From Neonectria sp. B-13 (lineage: Eukaryota > Ascomycota > Sordariomycetes > Hypocreales > Nectriaceae), in the NCBI GenBank assembly GCA_002682825.1, contig NOKP01000004.1, positions 327,711 through 391,710 of the forward strand: a stretch of DNA of 64,000 nucleotides, read 5' to 3'. The translations under genes were made by a program, and so were the position numbers. The notes beneath the pieces were generated by a model, which worked only from the letters and a program-made list of their open reading frames with translations, ran no database searches and was not told the origin of the DNA. Position 1 is the first letter of the stretch, and each line of letters opens with the position of its first letter. Positions 21,512 to 33,200 of the stretch are shown here, in pieces.

Positions 21512-21753
21512 TTACTCCTCCTCTGCGACATGAATTAGTACCCGTTCCCAGTTATCCCCAGACATCAGAGAGACTCACTCTGCTGGGTCAGCAGCAGGCC
21601 GAAGCGGCGCTTGAGGGTGACACGCTGGCGCGACCACTTGTCGTCGGGAGAGAAGCGGGCGGGGTGCGCAGACTTGGTGACCTGGCCATGGGCAACCTTC
21701 TTGAGGGTGTAGAGGCGGGTGCCATTGGCGTCGAGGGTGTACATCAAATGCAT
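21512..21753 (-). CDS. NOP10: H/ACA snoRNP subunit Nop10
   Basis: Core component of the H/ACA ribonucleoprotein that pseudouridylates rRNA, binding Cbf5/dyskerin in the nucleolus. Exon 1 (21753-21579) encodes [19 protein letters not shown] and [19 protein letters not shown], the near-invariant Nop10 sequence. Unspliced, it would read into TQQSESL and stop. A GTGAGT donor at 21578, a TACTAAT-like branch site and a CAG acceptor at 21523 instead join an 11-nt terminal exon (21522-21512), giving ...LLLTQQKEE and 61 aa, the usual family size. The splice is predicted from signals. Starts about 570 bp downstream of the SPE2 stop, on the same strand. Confidence 0.95.
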
Positions 21754-22319
21754 GGTGGGCGGATTGGTTGCTTCGAAGTGTGTGAGGTTCGTGAGGTTCG
21801 TGATGTTGACTTTTCTCGTGCTAATGTGCTAAAGTGCCAAAGCTAGCAGAAAAAATTTGGCCGATGGGAGATAGCGATCACGTGCCGTGGATATTATCGT
21901 TATCGCGCCAGAGCAGGCGCTTGGGCCATATCAAGATTCCACTCCACCACCCGGTCGCTAAGTTCACTGATACATCGTATTCTAATAAGCCAGTGAAGAT
22001 CAAGACGTTTCAAGCAAGTACAAACACTACACGACAAATCCATTTACATCACTGGCAGCCTCATCGGGTAAATAGGTAAACTGTGTTTAGGCATTGAGAG
22101 AGCGGATGTAAATTGTTAATGCCAGCTAATTTCTCCCATCATCCACGCCACAATCAAGTGGCCCAATCGAGCGAGCGTCTCAACTACGAGTTATCCATCA
22201 AAGGAGTGTCCCAACAATTAGAAAAGACAAACAAGGCAGTAGCAAACTCGAAATCAAACATTCCAAATGCAGTGGTTCTTGAGTCCCATGTCAACAAAGG
22301 CCGCAGCACTGGCCCCGGC
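21754..22319. other. Intergenic, no gene seen
   Basis: NOP10 promoter side and SPE2 3' flank. AT-rich, no coding signal. Confidence 0.5.
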
Positions 22320-23908
22320 TTACATGGGCTCGCCAACCCTGGCAGATTTACCGCCAGCCCAACCTTCTCTCTCATAGAAGCGGAAGACGAGATCATAGTC
22401 CTCAAAGTCGTGGACAATTCGATCAATTCGTCGGTAGCCTCGGACTGGGTCAACGAGCCTGTGGGCAGCCCATGCCTTGGTCTCGTCATTGCCCATGCCA
22501 TAAGGGTTGGCAGTCTGGCCCTTGTCTTGGAAGAGGGTGACGCTGAAGCGACCGGGGCGGAAGATGTTGACGACCTGCTCGATGATATCGGCGGTGGTGC
22601 GTCCGCTCTGACCGCCAGGGACGTTGGTCTCAAACGAAGCAAACGAGCATTCGGGCTCGGGCGTCACATGAACAGTAAAATAATGCTCAGACTTGGCCTG
22701 AACACCCTCCGGCTGAGTGGAGGGGGCAGGCGGGATGACGCCGTTGGCAGAAAACCCACAGGGGCTGAAGAGATAGGCATCCACACGAGCATCGGGGTAC
22801 TCGGAGGTGGGGTAGACGCTCGACAGACCACAGCTCTCGGAAACAACGGTTCCCAGGGCGTGACCTTCGGTGGTCAACTCCTCGATAGAGTCAAGAGTGT
22901 TGGTATCGAATTCCGAGTCGGCCCCGTTGCTGAAGACGTCCACTTCGTCCAATGTGTCAGCAAGCCCGCCGAGGCTGTCAATAGCCTTCTTTCGAGCTTC
23001 CTGAGCCTCAGCAGAGAGCCTGTCGCTGGCGACCGCACTCGCGTGCGACAGGTAGAACTGCTTCACGTTCTCAGGATCGAGGTCCGTCATGAGGATTTCG
23101 AGCGTCTCGTCGGGATGGCCGTTGGGACCAGTGCCAAAGGAGCTGGTTCCGACAGGAATCCGAGCAAGCGGTCCGTTCTCGATCTCGGCCTCGGACTCTG
23201 GGGTCCGGGGAGGAGTCAGAGCCTGCTGGTTCGGGGACGTGAGGTACAGATACCAGTGGTCCCCGTTCATCTTGCCAACCATGTACGCGCTGCCTCCCTC
23301 GAACATGTCGTCAAGATACTTGACCTCCTGCTTCCAGCTGCGGTGTGGTCCCTGCTGCTTGTGGGGGAAGAGGAAGTTCTTGCGACTGTAGAAGACCCGG
23401 TAAGGGGTTACCGCGGCGTGGATGTCGTTGACTGAGTTGGCGTTGTGAAAGGGGAAGCCAGCATCGGCAGCCGCAATGTGTAGCATGCGCTGAAGTCCGA
23501 GAAGAAGAGTCGTAGTTCCGCACGTCTTCAAAATGATCTTGTGAGGGAAGACGAACATGCTAGACTCGGACAGGAGGTATGCATCCATGTTGTCTGACTC
23601 GAGGACGGACAGAATCTTGCAGTTGACCATGTCGAGCATTCCGACCCAGGTTTCGGCAGGGACAGCCTTCAAGCCATTGGACGGAGCAGTGGGAGGCAGA
23701 GCCGTGGGGCTTGGGGCAAACCAAACCTCGAGCAGCTTCTCAGGTCCTATGCCATGTTAGAAGATGAATGAGGCCGGGAAGGCTTAAAGTTACCTTCAAA
23801 AGCATTGCTGGAGTCCAAGTCGGCGGCCACGTCATGGTTAATTGTCAGATGAGGAGTGGCCGAGGACGGCGAGAAGGTGTAGTTGCTGGGGACATTGGTG
23901 GCGAACAT
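22320..23908 (-). CDS. SPE2: S-adenosylmethionine decarboxylase proenzyme
   Basis: Pyruvoyl enzyme making decarboxylated SAM, the aminopropyl donor for spermidine and spermine. Two exons, 23908-23794 and 23746-22320 (GTAACT...CATAG intron), 513 aa. The N-terminal exon ends LDSSNAFEG and continues PEKLLEVWFAPSP, the family's substrate-binding segment, only after splicing. The self-cleavage site is YLLSESSMFVFPHK (Glu-Ser-Ser, the second Ser becoming the pyruvoyl group). Later conserved blocks are KTCGTTTLLL, CGFSANG and HVTPEPECSFASFET. ATG 23908 is the only in-frame ATG after the upstream stop. It has a weak context, and 418 ATG-free bases precede it. Fungal-specific length comes from an insert around the central region. 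Confidence 0.96.
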
Positions 23909-24326
23909 CCTCGTGAATTGGATGTGATGGCTTGGCAGATGGCCGGTGAATGTCTCAGTGGAACAGCAAGGACGGCCTTTGGATTTCTTTGCCCAGATGG
24001 CAGAGTCCGCGGAGCACTAGCTGCCGCTCAAACAGACTATGCGGCGTCTGTTTGAGAGAGTAGGCCCACAGGAATGGGGTCTTGTCAAAATGCTGGCGGA
24101 GCCAGCAGCAATACGTCGTTTGTAGAAGCGGCTAACGTCTCTCGAGGGGACGTTAAGGGGGTCGGAGGCAGGACACGTGAATAAACCGCTCTTGTGACGG
24201 AATGATGGCCGGTGGAGGGAGAGCCGAGTCTGCAAGGAGCGGATTCGGGTCGGGGGGTTGAGGAGGTGATTATGTCGATGTCGACAATTTGATATAAGCC
24301 TTTCTTTAAAGGGGTGCTATCGGGGC
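23909..24326 (-). promoter_or_regulatory. Predicted ATG-free 5' leader of SPE2
   Basis: Read on the minus strand, these 418 bases contain no ATG in any frame. That is unusual for random DNA of this composition and typical of a selected leader. SPE2 genes in other eukaryotes are controlled translationally through their leaders, so this region may carry polyamine-responsive control. No specific element was identified. Confidence 0.45.
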
Positions 24327-24406
24327 CTGTTGGGGAGATGGATGTTAGTAAACGCGGCAAAGAACAACATAGACAGAGTAGACAGGAGACACAAGAGGTG
24401 ACATAC
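24327..24406 (-). other. Predicted 5'UTR intron of SPE2 (80 nt)
   Basis: The minus strand reads AA/GTATGT at 24406, TACTAAC close to the 3' side, and CCCCAACAG at 24327. These are a near-perfect donor, branch point and acceptor at ordinary spacing. The intron contains the two nearest upstream ATGs (at about 24403 and 24369), so splicing removes them from the leader. Confidence 0.55.
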
Positions 24407-26267
24407 TTGGATGGTCGGGAGAAGAGGAAGCGCAGGAGATCTGTGGGTCGCATGGAACCCGGGGAGAGGACGGAAGAAGAGCTGGGTGACGGTCGAGAAC
24501 TACGGCCGTCGATGTGTCTTTTGGACAATGGTGAGAGTTAGATTCGTTTATTCGACATCGAATTGCACGGGTCTAGGGGAGCTATGACAGCGATGTTTTC
24601 GAGGAGACGCGGAGACGGTCGCGTGAGGACGAAGGCTAGAAAGCGATGACGCTGTGTGGTTTGGCGGGGTGGTTTCGAGGAAACGGATTCCGCGGTGGGC
24701 AACAGCGAGACTTGGGCGACTGGGAGCAGCAAGATAGCTCTTTGGCCGGAAAATAGAAAGCACAGTTTGTTTGGGAGAGTCGGTGAGAGAATTTTTGAGG
24801 GTTTGAGGGGTTGTTTTGTGGTGGTGGTGGTTGGCGGTGGTGGAGGAGGCAGACAGACGACTGAGAAGTAAATTTCCAGGTGGAGGTGGAAAAAGGTGGA
24901 TGGACGTGCACTGTCTGCACTCTGCACTCTGCACTGCTGCGCTGCTGCTCTGCCACTCATGCAGCAGCCGGGCAGGAGCTAAGGGCCGGCCGGCGGGCTA
25001 CTCCTTCCCTACCCCCGCCTCTCGGTGGGCGTCGTGCCTGCCTAACATGGGGTCGTGCATTTTTTTTCTTTCTCCTCCTCGGTGTTTTTCACCCCTTGAT
25101 TGTCTTTTTTTGCTGCAGCCCACCGAAGAAAAAATCGCTTGTGGCCGGTGGGCTAACCGCTACTGTACGCAGGTCTGCTAGTGCAACTGGAGGCGACAGG
25201 ACGGCTTGGGGCGACAGGCCGAACTGGGCTGGGCCACAAGCTCAGCAGGGAACGGAAACAAAAGAGAGACGGTGGGGCACTGGGTTTGTGTCTCGGCTGT
25301 GGATCCATGCACTCCCGGGAGTCTCTGGGCTTTCTGGACTTTCCGCAGCCACTGGCCCTGGTTTTATTTCGTCATTCGCACGTCTGCTGCAGCTTCTATT
25401 GGACCTCGGAAGGCTACCTAGGGCACACCCGCTGGAGCCATGACGCCCTGGAGCTGTCCAGTGGGGGGCCCTCCTTCCGAGTCGTTGCGGTGCCTGGAGG
25501 TACCTTACCGCGCTGTTGTACAGTGACTGCACTGTACGTAACACGCGACTGCAGACTGGGCACACACACGAACGCACACAATTGTGTACTGTGCTGACGC
25601 CTGTGACCGTCCGGGGTAACCTCGCGCCACCCACCACCAAAATGCATGTCGCAGACACATGCTACCACAAACACGACTCAGAGGTCAGAAATGCATCTCG
25701 CGCCATCATCGGAAATCTTTAAACCGCATGTGCGCAAGCATCTGCAAAATCCAACTCTTTTCTTGTCGCCAGTGTCTCCCTCTCGCTCCCTCGTCGTATC
25801 CCGAGACAAAATGCACGCGTAGTCTTGAGTAGCTCCCACGTACACTCAGGAACCAAAAACGCACAGAGGCCATAAACATCAGCGCTATCCACACTGTCCC
25901 ACGCAAACCGTCGTTTGCCTGCCCCGGCATTGGCGCTGAATTGGCTCAGCTCCTTGCTCGTGGAGCTGGCCTGACATCTGCCGGTCAGCATCCTCCAGAC
26001 CTCCACACATGTCGTGGCGAGCCTGGGCAGCTGGGCTGGCGCATTGCTGGACCTTGAGCCAGATGCATCATGAATAAAAAACCGGGCGACGGCCCGAGAC
26101 GGAAGTCTTCGTGTGGGGCTTCAAAACATGCTGATTGCTGATGCAGAACAGACCAGCCGCCGGCCGGGCCAGGGCATGACACACGGGATTCGAGCTGTGC
26201 GTGGTCCTGAGCCAGGGTTCGACTCTTGGGGGAGCTTTGGACCAAACGTGGACGGATGACTCCCACC
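24407..26267. other. Intergenic, no gene seen
   Basis: SPE2 upstream region and CFD1 3' flank. Homopurine/homopyrimidine-rich tracts occur around 24800-24850 (GGTGGT runs) and 25050-25110 (T/CT runs). Several long open frames overlap on both strands, but none has a recognisable product or conserved motif. Confidence 0.4.
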
Positions 26268-27301
26268 TCAAGTCTCCCCATTGTTAGCCACATTCGCCCT
26301 CACCTTGTCAGTAATGTCCCCGAAGACGTGGTACAGCGAGCAATCCTGGTACTTGTTGACCAAGCTCCCTTCCCTGCCCCCGTGTGCGTCTATGCCAACG
26401 CTCCCAGTCCCGTTCACCGCGGTTTCTGTTTCTGTCCCCTGCGCCTCCGCCCGGGGAGTAGAAATGTCTTTGCCGTTGATCTTGGTGCCTGTAGGATAGC
26501 TTGGCCTCGTTCCCTCCTCGATCAGCGTGATAAACTGTGCGTCCATGGGCACGGATCCCAGGAATGGCACATGGAACTCTTCCGCCATTGACCGTCCGCC
26601 TCCCGATCCAAAGATGTCAGTGCATTCGGAGCAGTGTGGGCAGACGTAGCCGCTCATGTTCTCGACCACACCGAGCACCCGGATGCTCGTCTTGGTGCAA
26701 AAGTTGAGCTCCTTGCGAACGTCGGCCGTCGCAACCGCCTGCGGCGTGGTGACGACGACGGCGCCTGCGACCTGGCCTGGCCTGGCGTCTCTCTGGAGCG
26801 TCTCGGCGAGGGATATGTGTTCGTCGCTGGTTCCCGGGGGCGTGTCAATCAGCAGAAAGTCTGTCTCGTCCCAGAGCACGTCCTTGAGGAATTGTCGGAT
26901 CATGGCGGTTTTCTTGGGGCCCCTCCAGACGACGGCGTCGCCCCGCTTGGGCAGCAGGAACCCCAGGCTCATGGCATGGAGACTACCCAAGCCCTGGCTC
27001 TCGTCTGCGTCGTGCACTAGGACCGGCGCCCAGCCTCCTGGAACCTGCGTCACCTTGGAGTCTTCGATGGAGAGCATGCGCGGAATCGAAGGGCCTGTCA
27101 GATCGATGTCGAGAATGCCAACTGAGTAGCCGGCGAGGCAGAGAGAGAGCGCTATCTGCGTGGTAACGGACGACTTGCCGACTCCACCTTTACCTGACAG
27201 CACCTGGACCCATGTCAGCCAAGAAGCTCCAGAGGGCTGAGGCCAAAGACAGAAAGGGTTGAACTAACCAGGACTATGTGCTTGACCTTGTCCAGACCCA
27301 T
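26268..27301 (-). CDS. CFD1: Cytosolic Fe-S cluster assembly scaffold ATPase Cfd1 (NUBP2)
   Basis: P-loop NTPase that forms the cytosolic [4Fe-4S] scaffold with Nbp35. Two exons, 27301-27269 (11 codons, [11 protein letters not shown]) and 27203-26268, 322 aa. The GTTAGT...CCAG intron falls just before [12 protein letters not shown], the deviant Walker A motif. Other marks are [12 protein letters not shown], the MRP signature [27 protein letters not shown] and the cluster-binding CPHCSEC motif near residue 210. It lacks the N-terminal Cys-rich extension of Nbp35, which separates it from that paralogue. A low-complexity stretch near the C-terminus (about residues 270-295) is a species-type insertion. 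SPE2 lies downstream on the same strand, too far away to suggest joint control. Confidence 0.95.
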
Positions 27302-29169
27302 GGTTATGGCGATGAATATGGGGTTGTCGAACAGTTCAAGAAATAGCAAGGAGGTCGATGCGAAGGCGGATTCAGCTAGGACGGTGTCTTCTTCTTTGCG
27401 CAGGAATCAAGACGAGGGTTGGATCAAGGGACGGAGCTCTCGGGTGAGTGGTGTCCTGTGTGCGATGTCGGAGGAGAGGTCTGGCTCAAGAAGTAGACAA
27501 GAATAAGGTATCGGAGTGGAAGAAATGGATTATGGAGTTGTTGGTGCTGCTTAGAAAGCACTATGGTTTTACTAAGCTCCTCGACGGATTGGTCGCCGTC
27601 GACGGAGATGTGCCCCTCCTCTGCTCTAACTCGATCCAGTTGGAGAAGAGTCGGCGTGAGGGGAAGAGGAACAGGAGGAAGAACAGAGGAGTTGACGGAG
27701 GTGGAGGGAGTGGAGGAAGTGGGGGAGCAAATTATAGAGGGGTTTGACGAAGAGGGGGAGGGGCTTCAGCGACTCTCCCCTCTGCAAATTGTCGCGATGT
27801 GCTATGTCATAGTGGATGGCCCACTAACATGAGATCGGTGGTCCAGGCCCGTCCACGGATAGGACTTCATGCTTCTATCGGCTCGACATACCCCGCCATT
27901 ACTCGCTGTATTGCAGTTACAGGCTCTGGCAGCACAGGAAAGTTCTGGAAACATGGAAGGTAGGAAACTTCCTAGACAAAATCCTCCAACAAGCCAAACT
28001 ATCACTTACAGTGTTATCGACTCTGAACTTGCAACTTCATTCACTCTGTCCCCTAGAGGGTCGAGACAACCCAAACCCAAGTACCATTACACATCGTCCA
28101 TCGTCCATCGTCCATCGTCCCCACGTTTGATACAGGCTCTCAGGTTGATAAGGGCTCTCAGCTAGGATGGTTGACGTGTCGAGTGAGTACTACATATTGG
28201 CATTGCACCGTGACGTCACAATAGAAGCATGCGCGAGTTTGTGTGATGTATGGTATCATTTAAAAGATTAACTAATCACACCAACGATGTAAGACTTGAA
28301 AGAAAACTAAGTAATAAAACAAATAAAAGACGAAGCATCCAGTCCAGCTAGTATATGGTTCAGCTTCCACAGAAGCTGGCCGACTCAACCCATACCGCAA
28401 CAACGGTCATGGTCTTAAAACAAAACGACAAACAAACAAATAAAAAAAGATGCTGCGATAGCTACTGGTTAAGCAAAAGTAAAGCTTGAAGGAATGATGT
28501 CATGGTGGCGCAGTCGGACAGGTTCCGTCGTCGTGATGCCCACGCCTGGACTGGCTCGCCGGATGTAAACACATCCGCCGGGTGGAGAACCAGACGGAGA
28601 TGGTTCATATCACAGCCTATCGCTAGGTGTGTTGACATCGAAGACGAACATATTCTGCCCGGTAGCGACCCAGACGTCTCAGCTGCGCACGGAAGCGAGT
28701 GACTGGTTCGCCGCGGAACAGCAATGGAATGTCCACAGTAAACACTTCCGTTTACGGGGACTCATCATTGCACATCCAGACACCTGTGTTGACAAGCCAA
28801 TCCTCTCAAATGAAGGGTTGAGCACAAACACCAATGTATAAGGTGAGTGAGGGCTTGAAGTTGAGAGTCTTGCGCTGTTCTCATGGCAAGACTCCAACCA
28901 GGATGACATGTCTCAAGGACGAGCCTGGGATTGCACATCAAGCAAGGTCTGCGACGGTCAGTGTCATTCTTTGAAGACAATGAATGTCCAGAACATATGC
29001 AGGACGTCGTCGGTATTGAGATCATCCTTGGTGGTCTTCAGGCGGCCTAATGGCCAATGTGATCCGCCGTCATCCTACTGGGACTAGGCAGAGTGCGTGA
29101 CTGATTCAACGCTGATATCGATCGGGATGCTGTATCTGACAGCTGCTGCAACCGGAACAGCACGCCCGT
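27302..29169. other. Intergenic, no gene seen
   Basis: CFD1 promoter side, then about 1.5 kb with only short frames. A trinucleotide-like run (CATCGTCCATCGTCCATCG) lies near 28096. The frame at 29084-29272 on the minus strand is discussed as a possible alternative 3' end of the next gene. Confidence 0.4.
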
Positions 29170-30202
29170 TCAGGACGTTTGCTTCCCGGGCTGCTTCTCG
29201 CAACTCTGGATAGTAGAATGGACCACCGGTCGAGGCGACGGAATCATGAGCTGTATCGCGTCCCGTCGACAAATGACAATCGGTCGGCTGTCTTCACAGT
29301 ACCCGAGGACTTGGGTGTGGTTTGGTAGAGGGTCAGGCACGGCGTTTGTGAAGCGAATAATCGGGCCGCCGTCGATTGTGAACCCAACTACTTCGGCCGG
29401 GAACTCCTCGTCGGACTCGTCATCGGGGTTGACTTGGATGGTGTTTCTATAGGGATGATGTCAGCCGTGTCTCAAGAGACTCGTTGGGGTCGGGGTCTTG
29501 GGGTACGTACGCTTGGCTCATTGGAGGACCGCCGCATGCATTGTCCTCCAAATCAATCCTCTTCTGCCTTTGATTCTTTATTCTCTGCCTGGTGCAGCTG
29601 TGGATGAGGTGGAGCAAGCCTGCGATGACGAGAACGGGTGTTCCCAAAGCGAGTGCCCACGGACTATGTCAAAGTCAGTGATGATTCGGGACAGTTGTGT
29701 GGTGGTACTCACGGATGACGTCGGTTGCTCAACGAGTTAAGAAGGGCAAGAATGATTCCGACCATGGCAATGAGAGATCCGACTTGGATCATGGTCCAGG
29801 TCGACCAGTACAATGAGATCAGGTCCTCCCCGTCACAGAATTGGAGGGCCATAATGGCGTACGCCTCCATGATGACAATGGCGGTCGACACAGCGACACA
29901 TCCTAGACAGAGGAAGATGGATTGTCGGAGACGCTTGTAGCGCTTGGAAGAGGTGGTGCTATATCGTTCGAGAGTATCCTGTCCTCTGTGGGCAATGTTA
30001 GAGACGGTGAAGTTCAATAGGCTTGAGGAAAGGGGACGCACCTAGTATAGGTCCAGGAGGCGAGGAACAGTACAAATAGGTTGGAGAAGAACAGTGACCA
30101 GTAGATGATCTTGAACTGCCATCTCACCATGTGCGAAGCAAACTGGGCATACTTCAGGCATAGTTCCGGGCTGACGTCCTGGCGGACAAAGATGGAAGCC
30201 AT
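29170..30202 (-). CDS. Four-TM membrane protein, function unknown
   Basis: Predicted from four consistent exons (30202-30042, 29985-29713, 29663-29511, 29446-29170), 287 aa, each with good GT/AG ends (GTGCGT, GTGAGT, GTACGT donors). The ATG (MASIFVRQDVSP) precedes the first TM segment (IIYWSLFFSNLFVLFLASW). Further segments are FLCLGCVAVSTAIVIMEAYA, MIQVGSLIAMVGIILALL and LGTPVLVIAGLLHLI. A charged, acidic and proline-rich cytoplasmic tail follows (QVNPDDESDEEFPAE). I do not recognise the family. The 3' end is uncertain: an overlapping frame gives a plausible alternative C-terminus ending at 29084. No neighbour suggests a role. Confidence 0.65.
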
Positions 30203-33200
30203 GTTGGAAGGTCTAGTCAGCTAGTGAGTTGTCGAGTTGCTTGCTCTCGGTCCTGCACAAGTGGCATGCCTTGTGCCTTATAACACGCCGAGACAGGGGC
30301 TGTGCAGAGGACCAGAGGTTGATGCTCGACCCTGTCTCGGAAACTTACACAGGCTGCTCCGCTCCAGGGAGCACAAACGACCCGCAGAGACAAGCTCGTG
30401 CGTGCTGATAAGAACGACATCGTCACGACGACACGCAATGGCGGGAGCTGTGCACGCCGCCAAGACCCCCGGAGGCGACGATCACCCTTGTTAGTTGAGT
30501 CTCTGGAGTGCGAAGAAGTGGGACTGGGGAAGCTTTCCACTCCGGAGTCCGATTATAGCCAAGCCCAGTGCAACCTACAGGCTACACTGATACGTACGTG
30601 ATGGTTTCGACTTTTTGTGAATCCCCGTCCTCGTTCTCTCACCCCCAGGCTTGGCCCCGGCTAGTCACCGCACCCGGAAGGGCCGTCGTAACTGAGAGAT
30701 GAGGCTCTGTGCTTTTCCCGGCCGTTCGACATGGGTCAGAGCCGCAGAGGCTTGTCACGTTGGGCGGAGGGATGGCATTGGGCTTCGGCCACGAGGAGGG
30801 AGCATGTCGATGATTGGGCTCCGGGCCTTGAGTCCTTGTCTCTGAAGTCTACGGACTAGGTTGGGACTGAGGACTAAGGAACGCGGCAACCGGGAGGGGT
30901 TCCCCCCATGCATCCATGATCCCTCCGCCATAGTCCTCCAAGCAGAGATCTAAGATTTGACTAAGATTTGACGTTGTAGTGTTGTACCAAGTCAGATCGG
31001 GCACCAGTCAATCTCGCAGCTCCCCACCCCCCACTGCCACCCACCCTTCCAAGCCTTTCTTCTGCCGGCTCCGTTGCTTCGCTCCCCCCTGGCGCGCTTG
31101 GCAAGGATGACGACGTCCTAGTGCGGGCGCTAAGCGTCGAGGCGACATTTCGCACTGTCGCAAGCCCTGGGCGGTTCCCTGGCTTCCCTGGCGGTTCCCT
31201 GACTTCCCGGGGGCTTGGCCGCTTGTGGGAAATGACCCAGATGAAGCCGTCGACAGAGACGGGTTGCGGACTCACGGAGCCGGGAAGCCCTCGTCCAGGG
31301 CCTCCCTGCTCGGGTTATTTCGACGACCAGCTATAGGGTCACGGATCGCGACCCAACCGTTCGGTTGCGCCCAGGTAATTACCACGCCCTTGGTTTCTCC
31401 CCGGGGTTGTGTTTTGAGTCGGGACGAGCCTGCAAGGGGAAGAGACTGCTCCCTGCCGGTTCCCTGCGAACTGTTTGCTTCTGACTCTTCTCTTCTCTTT
31501 TTTCTTCTGATAAATCTGATATCAGCGCGGACTGTGCACCCAACCCAAGGGACGTGATCGAACCACAGTGGTCGACTTCGGGGCACAACTCAACGTTGGG
31601 CACAATTGTACGACGGCCAATCTTAGTCTCACTCGCTGCATGGAGGCATGTGGCAAGCCAGGGATAACCTTCTGCACGCCTTCTGCCGTCCTCCCTGCGT
31701 TCGAAAGAGGCCGCCGGTATGTGACGATAAGGGTCGGCTTCTGTCCGAATCTAGACGGCCGCTTGGGGCGCGCACGTTGCGGTACGAGCCCGGAAGACTG
31801 AAACAGAGGCAGAGGCCAAGGAGGAAAAGTATCACAGAGCACCCATCACATGTCGGCCTGAGGGATGGATGGGCGAACGTTATCACGGCCCGGAACTTGC
31901 CTTGATGCTCTGTCCGCTATGAAAATGCATACAAAGGAGGTGCAGAGGCTTAACGCCGACGACGCCGACTCGCCAAGAAAGCCATCAGCCTCATCCCGCT
32001 CGTCGCCAAGAGTGGGCCCCGGCACTTGCGCTCTTGGCCCGTCAGGGGAAACATTAAACAATAAAGATGGAGGCTCTAGCGACGGCTCTCACCGCGATCT
32101 GCAGCCTTACCGGCAGCGTCTGGCCTATGATATCGTGCGAAGATGTTCCCGCCGCCCGAGCGAAAGTGGAATCGGCGAGCGTTCCCTCTAAGCCACACAG
32201 CATTACGTCGTTGAGGAGCGCGACGGATATTTCACGTCCTCTGCATCGGACGGATTCGTCTCATACTGCATCGGGGACGAACCGCTGTGTGGAGCACCTG
32301 GAGCATCCGGGGCATCTGGAACCTCCGCAACCTCCGCAACCTCCGCAACCACCGTGTCTCGATCTCGCCGCGATGAACCATCCTCGCCGTCTGTTGCACC
32401 GCTAGGAATGGTGGAACCCCGCCGCGTCACCAACTCCCCAATGACGAAATCCCCAGAAGCCAAGACCCAGCTCTCCGCCGTGGCAAACACCTTGAGAATT
32501 CAAACTGGGGAGGATCAGGCTAGCTGCAGCGTCCATTCTCCATTCGCGACCCGCAACGAAGAAGATCTCGCGATCCGAGACAAGATTGGTGGGCTTGGAT
32601 GGGGGGCTGGAGCCTCTCGGGCAGTGAAGCATCCGCGCGGTTGGTGCTACGGGCCAAGACGCAGATGCGGATGAGGCGCAGACACACAAGGATTAAGTCT
32701 ATCGATAACCTTAAAGAGCCACCAGGAGCGGAAACCAAAAGCTAACAGTCCACTGCATGCAACGACGCGCCATGTATGATGTGTCGGTCCGTTTTGAACA
32801 ATGGCGCAAAACTGGGGTTGTCTCAACCCAAACCATTCTCGGGTTCGATGGCATTCCACAAGAGTCAAAGGACGTGCGCACCTCTATGGCGCCCTGATGT
32901 CATCTGCCCCGGATAAACACTGTTTTCCACTTTCTCATGTCGTCTTATCGCGATCGTCACCGCGGCTTCGGTGGTTTGAGTGTGCGGATTACACCATTGA
33001 AATTAGCGAGTCAGGCCTCGACGCCGATCTCCCAATCCCTGATAAGCGAATCCTTGCAACACGGGAACTCTAGACACGGGGATTCGGTTGAGAATCTCTG
33101 AGCTGGAGTCTGCTGGAATGTTTGAGACAGTTGAGATCCTTTGTGAGTCAAGACAAAGAGCTTATCTGGACAGTTGCCCATGGCCCACCCACACCCCATT

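Noticed and set aside
22113..23435. 440-codon open frame on the plus strand
   Set aside because: It is antisense to SPE2, whose catalytic motifs are unmistakable; a shadow of biased codon use.
24538..25443. Several long overlapping frames on both strands
   Set aside because: Arise from purine/pyrimidine-skewed low-complexity DNA between SPE2 and CFD1; no recognisable product.
26200..26235. GGTTCGACTC resembling a tRNA B box
   Set aside because: No A box at the right spacing and no cloverleaf arms could be built.
27448..27832. Gly/Arg-rich plus-strand frame
   Set aside because: GGA-repeat-driven translation upstream of CFD1, no conserved content.
32321..32350. Short tandem repeat of ACCTCCGCA
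   Set aside because: Only about three units; considered as a CRISPR or minisatellite and dismissed as a trivial short repeat.
31865..32405. Ser/Arg-rich plus-strand frames
   Set aside because: Low-complexity, overlapping in several frames and without conserved motifs or clear splice signals; not enough to call a gene.
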